Shown here: positions 47,101-59,100 of the stretch, piece after piece
Position numbering within the stretch: position 1 is the stretch's first letter
Layout of the letters: every line of letters begins with the position of its first letter
DNA from: Spisula solida
Taxonomy: Eukaryota; Mollusca; Bivalvia; Venerida; Mactridae
NCBI GenBank assembly: GCA_947247005.1
Contig: OX365952.1
Span: forward strand, 43,504,722-43,568,721
Direction: 5' to 3'
DNA length: 64,000 nucleotides
Made by a program: the position numbers and the translations under genes
Notes under the pieces: model-generated
What the model was told of the DNA's origin: nothing
The model's input: only the letters and a program-made list of their open reading frames with translations
Database searches by the model: none

Positions 47101-50100
47101 CCGGCACAGTTGGAATGTTGGTTCTGCACGTCCTCTTTATTAGTTACACATTTGGTATGAGTTTCATGCAATTCGGCACAGGCATTAAAAAGTTATGGAA
47201 CGGACACTAAATGTAAGATTCAAACCTTTGACCTTGAATTGTGACCTTGACCTTGAACTGGCAGGGTTAAGACGTAAGTTTTGCATGTCGTCTTTATTAG
47301 TTACACATTTGGTAACAGTTTCATGCAATTCTGCACAGGCTTTAAAAAGTTATGGAATGGACACGGATGTAAGATTCAAACCTTTGACCTTGAATTGTGA
47401 CCTTGACCTTGAACCAGCATAGTTGGAATAATGGTTCTGCATGTCCTTTTTATTAGTTACACATTTGGTAACAGTTTCATGCAATTCTGCATGGGCATTA
47501 AAAAGTTATGGAACAGACACGGATGTAAGATTCAAACCTTTGACCTTGAATTGTGACCTTGACCTTGAACTGGCAGGGTTGGGACGTAAGTTATGCACGT
47601 CGTCTTTATTAGTTACACATTTGGTAACAGTTTCATGCAATTCTGCATGGGCATTAAAAAGTTATGGAACGGACACGGATGTAACATTCAAAAATTTGAC
47701 CTTGAATTGTGACCTTGACCTTGATCCGGCATAGTTGCAATTTTGGTTCTGCACATCCTCTTTATTAGTTACACATTTGGTATGAGTTTCATGCAATTCG
47801 GCAAAGGCATTAAAAAGTTATGGAACGGACACGAAATGTAAGATTCAAACCTTTGACCTTGAATTGTGACCTTGACCTTGAACTGGCAGGGTTGGAACGT
47901 AAGTTCTGCATTAACAAGTTAGAGAGCGGACGGACTAATGAACGCACGGACACACGGATGGAGACCATTCCTATAATCCCCTCCCACTTCGTGGTGGGGG
48001 ATTAATAATCTGTGTTTTCTAGACTCGTTTAAGAAATGTTGATATCCAAAGATAACTCATGATGGATCCTATATATCTAAAGAGCGATTCTCTGTAACAA
48101 TCAAAAAATCTTTGCCAGGCATATTATATGTGCCTGCCTTTTTTAGCAAATATAATTTAAAAGTTACATGAAAAATGTAATTTTGACAAAATGTCAATAT
48201 AATTATGTAAACCAAGGTTATCTAAAATGCATGTCAGATATTATGCAGTTGCATATGTATGTGGCTTTTAACATTTATGTGACCATCTATCAGTACACAA
48301 CTCAAAATAGTGTTAGTGCCATAGTAAAGATTGCAGGAGATGGTAAAATAACGTATTTTTGCAATAAAATGAATGAAGAAAAATGGTAAATTTTGCCAAA
48401 AACCTGGTTTCCATGGCAACGGCACCTGATATTATTGATATGAACCTGATTTGTGGGTGGTATGTTTAAAAGGGTGAAAGTTTAAGCAAAATCAGTGACT
48501 ATGCCTGCCGGACCCCTTCTTTAATTTTTTGGTTCTTACAGAGAATTGCTCTTAAACACTGATCACAGATCTTTATGTTAATTAACCAGACTTATACCTG
48601 TGGAGCTAACCAGGAGTGCTCTTAGTTACATTTGACATTACATTTGTCTCACTTAGTGTAAATTTTAAACATTTTATGAAGTATCTTACAAGATTTTTTA
48701 CCTCAGCCCCTCCTGTAGCCTCTCTATGGCCCTCATCCCCTCCTATAGCCTGTCTATTACCCACAGCCCCTCCTGTAGCCTCTTTATGACCCTCAGCTCC
48801 TCCTGTAGTCTCTTTACGACCCACAGCCCCTCCTGTAGTCTCTTTACGACCCACAGCCCCTCCTGTAGTCTCTTTACCTCCCACAGCCCCTCCTGTAGTC
48901 TCTTTACGACCCACAGCCCCTCCTGTAGCCTCTTTACGACCCTCAACTCCTCCTGTAGTCTCTTTATGTTTCACAGGTCTTCCTGTTGTATCTTTATGTT
49001 TGTCAGCCCCTCTTGTAGTCACTCCATGTTTGTCAACCCCTTTTCCTGTCACTCTACATTCATCAGCCTCTCTATGACCTTCAGCCCCTCCTGGAGCCTC
49101 TCTATGACCCTCAGCCCCTCCTAAAGCCATTCTACGTTTCTCAATGTTATCAACGTATGTTTTGAATAAATCTTGCACTTCTGTAAGAACTGTTTGGTCT
49201 CGAAGAACAACGTGTACTTTCAATGGATGCAAATCATCCCTGTATTTCTCATAACATAGTATCCATTCCACCCAGAGTGCCTCAGCGCTGTCAGAGGGTG
49301 ATATATCAGCATTGCCTACAAACATTGTACAAGAGAGTAGAAATGCCTCAATAGCCTAGTGGTTGAGAGTAGTCTTTGTGTCGCATAATTGTGGTAAGTG
49401 ATGTTTTTATGTTTTCTGTACTCGGCTGGTTAAGTTGATTGCTGCCTTACCTGTCCAATTTTTTACTATCTTTTTGAGTATGAGAGGTCAGGGTTTATGG
49501 CTGCTTCACACTAAAGACAAATTAAACAAGACTGCGTTCAATAAACGCTTATGCCCCCTGTGGAAGCCTTGTCCATAAATAAGTCTAAGTCCAAAATTAG
49601 GTCAAGGTGAAGGTCAAAATGGGGTTAGGTGATACTGGCGTGTGGTGAGTGTTCATACACAACATCCATGCAAGTATGAAAGCTTTGTAGCAAGCTATAA
49701 AGATGCTAGAAGAAACGGTCAATTTGGGTCAACCAGGACGGACGAACGGACGGACGGACGAACGGACGAACGGACGGACGGACAGGTGAATCACTATATG
49801 CCTCCCGATCTATCGATACGGGGGCATAAAAACATAGCACCCGTATAACTCTTGCTTGGCATACAGCATTAACTAGAACTGTGTCCATAGGAAACGAATA
49901 TCCCGTAAATTTACCAATTGAAAGATAGTAATAGACAGGGAAGGCAGCACTCAACTGAAACAGCCCAGCACTAAAAACATGTCAAGGGCCATTACTCTGC
50001 TAATACAAGATGAATCTGAATTGAAACCCCATGGTATATAACTACACATACTAATATTCCTGTATAATATTTGGTATCTGAAGCTCAAATACTTAAAGAC

Positions 50101-53100
50101 TTATGGGCAAAACAAGCTAAATTTGATTATTTTCAGGGCCATAACTCTGCTAATACAACATGAAACTTAATAAAAAATACCTAGGAGCGTCACAATACAT
50201 GCCGACTAATATTCTGAGAAGGTTTGATAACCGTTCTTCTAACAACTTTTTGAAAGGACCAACAGAATGACTTACAGACATGACTGACATACAAGGGCAA
50301 ATCTATATGCTTCTCTAACTGGATGGGGGCATAAAAAGGTGAAACTGGTATCTGTTTTCTAAGATCATTCACAATATAAGACACATATTTCAACTTTTAC
50401 ATACCTGTCCCAAGCAATGGTAAAACAATAGACTGTAACCGTCGACGTCTGACCTCTTCAAATATATTTCTGTAAGCATCATACAATCGAACAGAATTTC
50501 TTGGAATGATCACATGCATGATCCATTTGTATCTACAATTATTGCCAATAGTTGTTGTAACAACATCTGAAATCTTCGGAGAATTCTCAGTAAACTCCCA
50601 TGATTTAGCTTCCAAATACTCCTTTCCTCCGAGTCTAGCAAGTTCACTAGCAATCATACCTTTACCACTTCCTAGTTTGTTGTCACCACAAACTAAAGCT
50701 TTAACATTTTTTACATTAAATATATTACCCTGGTACACATACATATACCAAGTCTCCCTTTCTGTTATGACACACATTAGGCAATTATCTTCTACCCTGT
50801 GACATACATTTACAGTGACTTCTACATCTTTATGCTGCCTCTTTAGTTCACTGACTTCATCATCACCGACGGAGGGTGGTTTACTTCTACCTGTATTCTT
50901 CATGCTTTTGACTTCTGCATCTTTATGCTGCCTCTTTAGTTCACTGGCTTCATCATCACCGACGGAGGATGGTTTACTTCTACCCGTGTTCTTCATGTTT
51001 TTGCGACCTTTTCCCATACTTGTCCCAGCATCAGGTAGATTTCCAGCAGCCACAGTGGCATCCAAGTACTGATCCTTAGGAGGGAATGGTGATGGCTTAT
51101 TCTTTGTTATCATCTCAGTAAAAACTTGATGAATGATCGGTATTATTTTTGATGGAGAATCATTGTTGACAAAATGGACTTCCTGCAATGTTTCATGTTT
51201 ACCGTATTGAATGATTGCCTGTGCATACTGCTCAGCACAAATCTCCAACGGTACAGCAAATAAACCTAGAACAAAAATTTGAGCAAGATAAGTTGATGAA
51301 AACACTTTGACCTGATGACCTTTCCTATAGGTCATCACTAATCTCCATACCTGGTTTGAGCATTGTACAACCTAACAGTATCATTTATGTTTGGTCTACA
51401 AAAGGACTGACTAAAGTGTCAACAAAAGAGGGAAGCCTTTTATAGTGATTAAATTAAAAGATATACTGTACATTTAGAGCACCACCATAGCATATCTTGA
51501 AGTAATATTTTCCAGGACAGAATAAGCTTGTTCATTTACATAATTATACTACATGAACAAGCTCAGGAGAACATTGAAACAACTTATCTAAATTGGTTTA
51601 AATCAACACATACCTGCACTTATAGCTGGTAAAGCAATAGAAGTAAGTTCCCTCTCATTTGCTGTCTTCAAACAGTTGGTTATTGTGTTCCTTAAGTCCC
51701 TCTCACAGCATTGAAGACTTTCCTTTGTAATTGGCTTATATGCTGACCAAAAGGGCCCAACTGCGTGAAAAACACACTGGTATGGCAGATTTCCAGCAGT
51801 CGTCTTGACAACAGATGAGACAGGCAGGATCCGTCCTAGTAACAGAACATGTGATATGTGTACATGTACTAGTATCCCAATAAATGGAAACTTGACAAGC
51901 AAGATAATACATGTACACCAAGAACAAACACAAAATTGCAGTCTTTGCATTTCATGAAGTTTCATTCAATGACCACTAACTTGACATATTCTGTTGATTC
52001 ATTAAAATGTAATTTAACCCTCCGTCTAATATTAACTGCTCTGTTATGTTTTTAATTTCCTCTACGAACAAATGAACTGCATTCAACATTACTCTACAAT
52101 CCGGGGCAAAGCCTGGCCTGGATTGATGTTACGCACACAAGCCTTCAAGTTGTTGGTTATGGTTGGAGGTCCTCATGATTGTGTAAATTTGGACCAGTTT
52201 TGCCATATTTATGTTGTTGATTTCCAAATTAATGTTACGCACATGCGTACATCTGTTTCACTGGCTACGCCCCTGACAATGAAGTTAGTTTTGGGATATT
52301 TTAGACAAAAATGACAAAACATATACCTGGTTGTTGTCTGATAATGTTTTCAGATTCTTTGACCAGTCCATCACCAGCATGTTTTTTAATTGCATGAGCA
52401 ATCCCTCCGAAATGTTCCAAAGCTTCATTAGCAGCATTTACAATAGCATCGACTGGAGCGGTTAAAAGGTTACCTTCATACACCCTCACCAGTAATGTCT
52501 TGTTTGTAAACACTTGTAAGTTGGATGTGTTCTGTGACCACGAGAAACTCCTTTGTACCAGAGTCCTTCCTGGTTCAACTTTACCTTCCCTTTCTTTAGT
52601 CACTTTATCTACACCGCCTCTTTTGCCTTCACCGTCTATTTCACCTTCTCTTGTATGTTCATCTTCTACTTCACTTTCTCTTGTACCTTCATAACCATGT
52701 TCTCCTTCATTTAATGACTTTTCCAGTTTCTCTATTATGCAACCTTCGGCTGCACGGAGCACATTACTTTTAAATGCAAACAGTTCTACAACATTTGGTT
52801 CATTATTGTAAGCATAGAATAAACCCTCATCAGCATTTTTCTTAATTCCAGCAAGTATGTTTTTCACATTGCCTTTGTCAATTCCATTTAGTGAAACCTG
52901 ACATTGATGCATATTTTTAATGGTCTCAGTATATTTCATTATCATTTGCAGAAATCTAACCACAAACCCAACCTTTCCTCTTATTTTAAAGCCTTGTTGC
53001 TCTTTATCATAAGTGAACTTAGTCAGTTTCTTTATTTCAGCTTCTATGTGGTAATACATCTCATACAAAACTGTGCATACTGGCATCGGAACATCACCAA

Positions 53101-56100
53101 ACCATTCAGAAATCTCAGCATTAGGGTTGGAGATTATTTTCAGTTTTTTGTTGATCTGACTTCTTGCAGACTCTATACCATCTTCAAGTCCAGTGATCTC
53201 TAGCCTCATTTCATGCTGCCAGCATGCTTCAGTCTTTTTTTCTGCAAATATATATGCTACAAAAGTGATCAATGATGCTTAAAATAATATAATGGAAGAT
53301 TCCAACCTGACTTACAGAGTTGAATGGAGTCACCTGGAAGACCTGAGTGTTACGAGGTTGGACAGCTGGGTACTGTTTTATCAAAGCACTTACGAAAATC
53401 GTAAAGTTACGCTCAAATTTAAATTCTTTATAATTCTTTATATATATTCTTTATAAATGGTTTGTATGAGTTCATCAACTGAATCCTTATTAGTATTGCA
53501 CCTCCATTTACCCCACTTCGTAGTTATAAAAGAATTATAAAGAACTTAAATTTGAACGTAAGTTCAAGATTTCCGTAAGTGCTTTGATAAAACAGGACCC
53601 TGATGATCCTCACATTGGCTAAGGTTGTGTTCCGTACAAAAGAGTAAATTAGGTAGAGTTTAATAGATAATTAGATCCAGGAAAACTGTATAAGGTTAGG
53701 TCAACTGTCCACCATATAAGAGGGTTGTTTGATATGTAATGTGATTTGTGTTAAACAGTAGAACTTCGATGCCTCGAACAGTACTTGCCTCGAACAGTAC
53801 TTGCCTCGAACACCCCAGATGCCTCGAACTAGTTCTTCGGTCCGGTCAAAATTCCTTCTTTATTCATATGGTAAACAGTAGATGACTCGAACAGTATCTA
53901 GGTCGAACACTCAAACTGATTGGACGGTCCCTTGCTATGATTAACCCGTAGATGAGTCGAACAATACAAGTTTTCACACCTTTCAATGACTGTTGAAATC
54001 CATTGTTCGACCGCGGGTAGTCGGCGACAAGTTGTGATAATTACTGTACCAAACAATTGTTTGTGTTCGACTTCATTGTATAACACGTTTTTAAACATTT
54101 ATACATCCATTAAATGGTTAATGAAGGCCGTCCAGAAAATTGTAACTTATTTATTATTAAATAAATCGGAATAAAATAATCGTTTTTCAACGTTTGTCAA
54201 AAGAATCTGTTACATTTCCATTTATTGATTTGTAGTCGAACCTGACCCAGGACATGATGATATTACGTGGCTTGCAGCTTAATGTTAATACTCGTATATA
54301 AATATGCTGTTTAACGAGAAACCTTACATGCGTGAACACCCGAAGAGCTTGAAGGAGATAAGTCAGATTTCATGTCAATTTGGTCAAACTATATTGTTTC
54401 ATCATTGTTATGAATAAAATTACAAAAAATATAGACCTATATTAGTAATAGACATAAATTATGCATTATACACACACAATTTGTAAATTTACACGTACTG
54501 ACATCAGTTCGAACTTATACCCATGCATATTTTTGGATACCATAGATGCCTCGAACACCCTAGATGCCTCGAACTATTTTCCCGGTCCGAAGGTAGTTCG
54601 AGGCATCGAAGTTCTACTGTATTTTAAAAAGAGCTGACTAAAATGATCGACTTAGCGGGGTTTCCTGTGGACTGGCTCATATATATTTGTAAGTAAGGGA
54701 CCCTAACTACCACTATTGTTCCTGTCTTAGAATTTGGCTTACTTACCAAATCTGTGTTGAAAATCTCTAAAGATCTGAAATAAATAAGTGAGATTAACGA
54801 TAAAATACAGACACTTAGTTAATGAAACAATCTGGAATAAGAACTATTTGTATGACAATGCCCCAAAGGGGATTTTGTACTCCACCGGAAGAAGACAATA
54901 ATACCGATAATTATACCATTCATTGCCAAAGTTTGAAGAATAATTTATAACTAACTATCATCAATAAGATATTACCCACAACTGTGACATCTACGTTTCT
55001 TTAATATAGCCTGGTAACCTACTTTTTGACCATTAATGTCCAAGTTGCAAAATTGACCTAGATTTTACAAAGACATGCAGTGCGACAAGGTTTCATAAAG
55101 ATTAGAACAAAACATTGACCTCTAGAGTGTTAACAAGGTTTTCTTTGATATAGCGTGTGATCTGTTGACATAGTTTTTGACCCCAGATAACCCAGTTGCA
55201 AACTTGGCCTATATTTCATAGAGACGACCATAGTGACGAAGTTTCATAAAGATTTAATGAAAACTGTGACTTCTAGAGTGATAACAGTCCAATACTAGAC
55301 GATGCACTAGAGTTTGGACATAAGTAGATCACAATTTGCTGGCTTAGAATGAGAAGTTCGTAAGTGCTACTTACGATCTTATAAGACTCGTGCATATTTG
55401 AAATCTGCATCACAAGGGGCTTCTAATGAGCCTACTTTCATGAAAACCTGAACTGGTCAGGTTGACCAAATCCAAGTTTAAAAAGTTTGTTTTTTCATAA
55501 GTAATGAGTAGTTTTCAGACAGTTTTTTCTTGTTTTCTCAAAATATCGATTTTGTACGTACGACCTTCTCATTCTAAACCAGCGAATTGTTCACCTTACA
55601 AGACAACAAAAATTAAAGTAATAACTTACTTTGAGGAGTTCAGTGTCTTTGTGATATATAACAAACAATACTTCTTCTAATGATGTCGTTGGGTTCTCTT
55701 GTCTGAACCGTTTAATACAACCAAACATTTCTGAAGCAACCACATCCATAGGATAGCCAAGTTTCCCAGTCCCAATGGCAGGAAATGCAATTGTCTTGCC
55801 CTTATGTTTTGATGCCAACATCAAGCAATTCATCATTGGATTTCTTATGCTCTGAAAAAACAACAACACAAAGTTCAGAATTACATTACATGTACTTTAT
55901 TAATGTGCCCTTATACATGTATTTGTGTTATCACCTTGGAAAACGCTAGCCCTCACTTGCCGTTTTCACTGCTACGATAGGCACCCTTCAGCTAGAAAAT
56001 TGTTGATATTATTTGATATTATGGACTCCATAAACATTGTCACCAAGTTTGAAGAGGATCAGATGAAAACTGTATGAATTAAGAATTCTTACAAAACCAG

Positions 56101-59100
56101 CAGTTTCACCTATATATATATATATATATATATACACATCAAGGTGTGCATGAATTATCATTTTAAAAAACAGCTACGGCAAATAACTTAAATCAATACC
56201 ATGTACTTGCAAATTCATAGTTGTGCTCCAATAATATGAGTACCTGTCTTTAAGCAATCGATAACTTTAAGTATAACCTATTATTTAACAATATGAATGT
56301 CTAAAATGCCTAAATCTGGCTACGTTTCATTTCTGCAGCTATTTCTGTTTTTCGACTCATCTTAAAATGGCAGTCGACGTTATGTTAACGTAAGCTTACT
56401 TCTGCGTTCTATAAATCCACGACAACAGTGCCCATCAGAACAGAATCCAAGCAAAAATAATCCACAGTACCTAAATTTAGTATTGACCTTTGTTTCGATT
56501 TTCGTAATATTTTGCTTTGATAAAATATGCCATACTTTCTGAATACACCCTTTAGTAGACGAAACAGCTGGTTGTGTTAATGTTAGAGTTCAGGCAAGGT
56601 CAATTGGGCCTGTTTACATAATATGTCCCATTTTGTGACAATATACATTGATAGGTATACAATAAAACTCTATATAAAAAAATCCCTTTTTTGAGGGCCG
56701 TTCAGCCACACTTATTTTTTTATTTTTCCCCAGTAATTGGGCTACCTGCGTTCAAGTCTCCCTAGGGGGACTATTTCTCGCCTAGTGGGTGTGCAGCCAA
56801 CATCGGGGTACGACACCCAGGAATATGAAACATGTACATAGACCGCTCTCACAGGTACCAATTCACACCTTGGTTGTTTTATGATGTAAAATTTGTCATT
56901 TATTTTTCATAATCATTGTTACATAACCAATCATGGTTTCTATTGTTTAAAAGTCTACTTTCAAATAATATTGCTCAATCCGTCTGAACACATGTCAATT
57001 TTGAGATCTTAAGTATAAAAACCTTGTTTCCTGAGATGTTATAAATTTCCTATAAAGCCATATCTTTCAAACTATGTTGCAAACTTTCTTTCATTACTTT
57101 TACACCTTTTGTTTAATTGTCATAGTTTGAAGTCTTAAAATAATTATGTTTGACTGATTTATTATTGAGTGTTAAAAGCCACTTCCTTTGAGCACAATTG
57201 CTCAAGGTGTCAATGGCTGTAGACTTTGTATAATATAAGTCAAGGAAATCTTATTTAGGATAACTAGTAATTTTTAGGCGTTAGGTTGTGTAGTTAGGAG
57301 TTCCTAACTAGCACCTAAGTAGGACTAATATGGAGTACCATATAAACTATTAACTTGAGTTCAAGTTTAAAATATGAATATTGGATTACCAATTGATTAA
57401 TAACTTTGTGAGAACTTAACTTTGTGACAATATGCATTATTATAAACTTTGTGAATTATACATTTGTTGAGCAACTGAATTAAACATCTACGAAGTTAGT
57501 TATACATGTACATCAACGGTTGGACTCTTTATTTATTTACATCAATGTTTGGAATCTTGAATATCAACTACAGCAGCAGCAGCATCCGGTGAGCGTGGCT
57601 TATATTACGCGCCATCACATAGTCAACACAACAACACACCGCAAACCGCTTCATTATAGTTGAGTGGAGCATTGTGGGTTAATCTTGCTCAGAAAAAATT
57701 AAGCAGTGGCACAGACAGAGATCAAACCCAGGACCTCTTGACCCGAAGCATGCGTCCTATCTCTAGGCCACAGCTCCCACATCAGTTAGCATTAAATAAA
57801 TATATTCTCAACAGTGGTCCAGGACTACTATAATTAAAATTATGTTATCAAATACAAACCATAAAATTATCTTGATGATCAGGTTCATCTTTCAGGAAGA
57901 GTGGTATCGTTACATGGTAAACTGAACGACAGTTTAAATTGAAACCTTGAGTGTAAGCAACATCATCATAATGTATCCCCATCGAGTATTTCCTGTTACA
58001 CTCCTGCTGGAGTTGTAGACCTGCAGCTTTAGACAAGGCTGCAGAGACTCTTCCATGTTTAAGATCTAAATTTGGTGCGGCTGTATTCACCAAAATGTCC
58101 GCCTGTAATATTTCAAGTGGAACTTTAATAATATTTTTAAAAAAACTCTTAATTATTTCATATTGTTACCACATATGTTTCTAACTTAAAGCTATATAAG
58201 AAACAAAACCTAGAATACTATCATTTTATGGAACAACTAGAACTGTCACAGAGTGACCAATGATACCCCTACACACCGCTTTGTCACAGACATATGGCAA
58301 GCCACATCCATAAGAAAAAGACTGTCTCAAGGTGGACAACAATTGTACAGTTATTTTTAAATTCAACAATACCTGGCAATGTTATTGTCCAGACAACAAA
58401 TATTATGGTTATTTCTGACCTTTGAACTCCAAGTGTGACCTTGACCTTTGAGATATTGATGCAATAATTTCGCATGACACACTGTCTGCTAGCGGTAAAC
58501 AATTGTGCTACATTTTTTTTAAACCCAACAAAGAATGACTAAGTTATGGGCTAGAGAAGTTAAATTATGGCTATTTTTTACCTATGAACTCCAAGTGTGA
58601 CCTTGACCTTTGAGATGTTGACTTATTGTTTCACAGACACACCATCTGGTAGTAGTAAACATTTATGCTACATTATTTCAAATCCCACAATAAATGACTT
58701 AGTTATGCTCTGAACAAGCTCACTTTTGGCTGTTTTTGACCTTTGAACTCCAAGTGTGACCTTGACCTTTGAGATAATTGGCATAATTGTTTCGCATGAC
58801 AGACCCTCCCATGATAGTGAACAAATGTGGCAAGTTATTAAGAAATCCTTCAATGTATGGAGACAGACTGACGGACCGATTGACAAAGTGACTCCTTTAT
58901 AGCCCCCCCCCCACTACCATTAGCCCCCCCCTTACCAATGGTAGTGGAAGATAATAAACTCTACCACAGCACTCTCTAACAACAAAACTTTCTTAAAGAT
59001 TTCTCCTTTATTCACATATATTTACAACAGTTTTACTTTCTAGCCATCAGGTGATAAAACGAAAAACCAGCATAAATCACATTAAATATTAAAATAATTG

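Noticed and set aside
47195..48005. Plus-strand frames with repeated FKPLTLNCDLDLE
   Set aside because: They come from the 157-bp tandem array; no start or splice signals.
48726..49124. Plus-strand Ser/Cys-rich frame of 132 codons
   Set aside because: It is the opposite strand of the decapeptide repeat in exon J, which is supported by phase and domain context.
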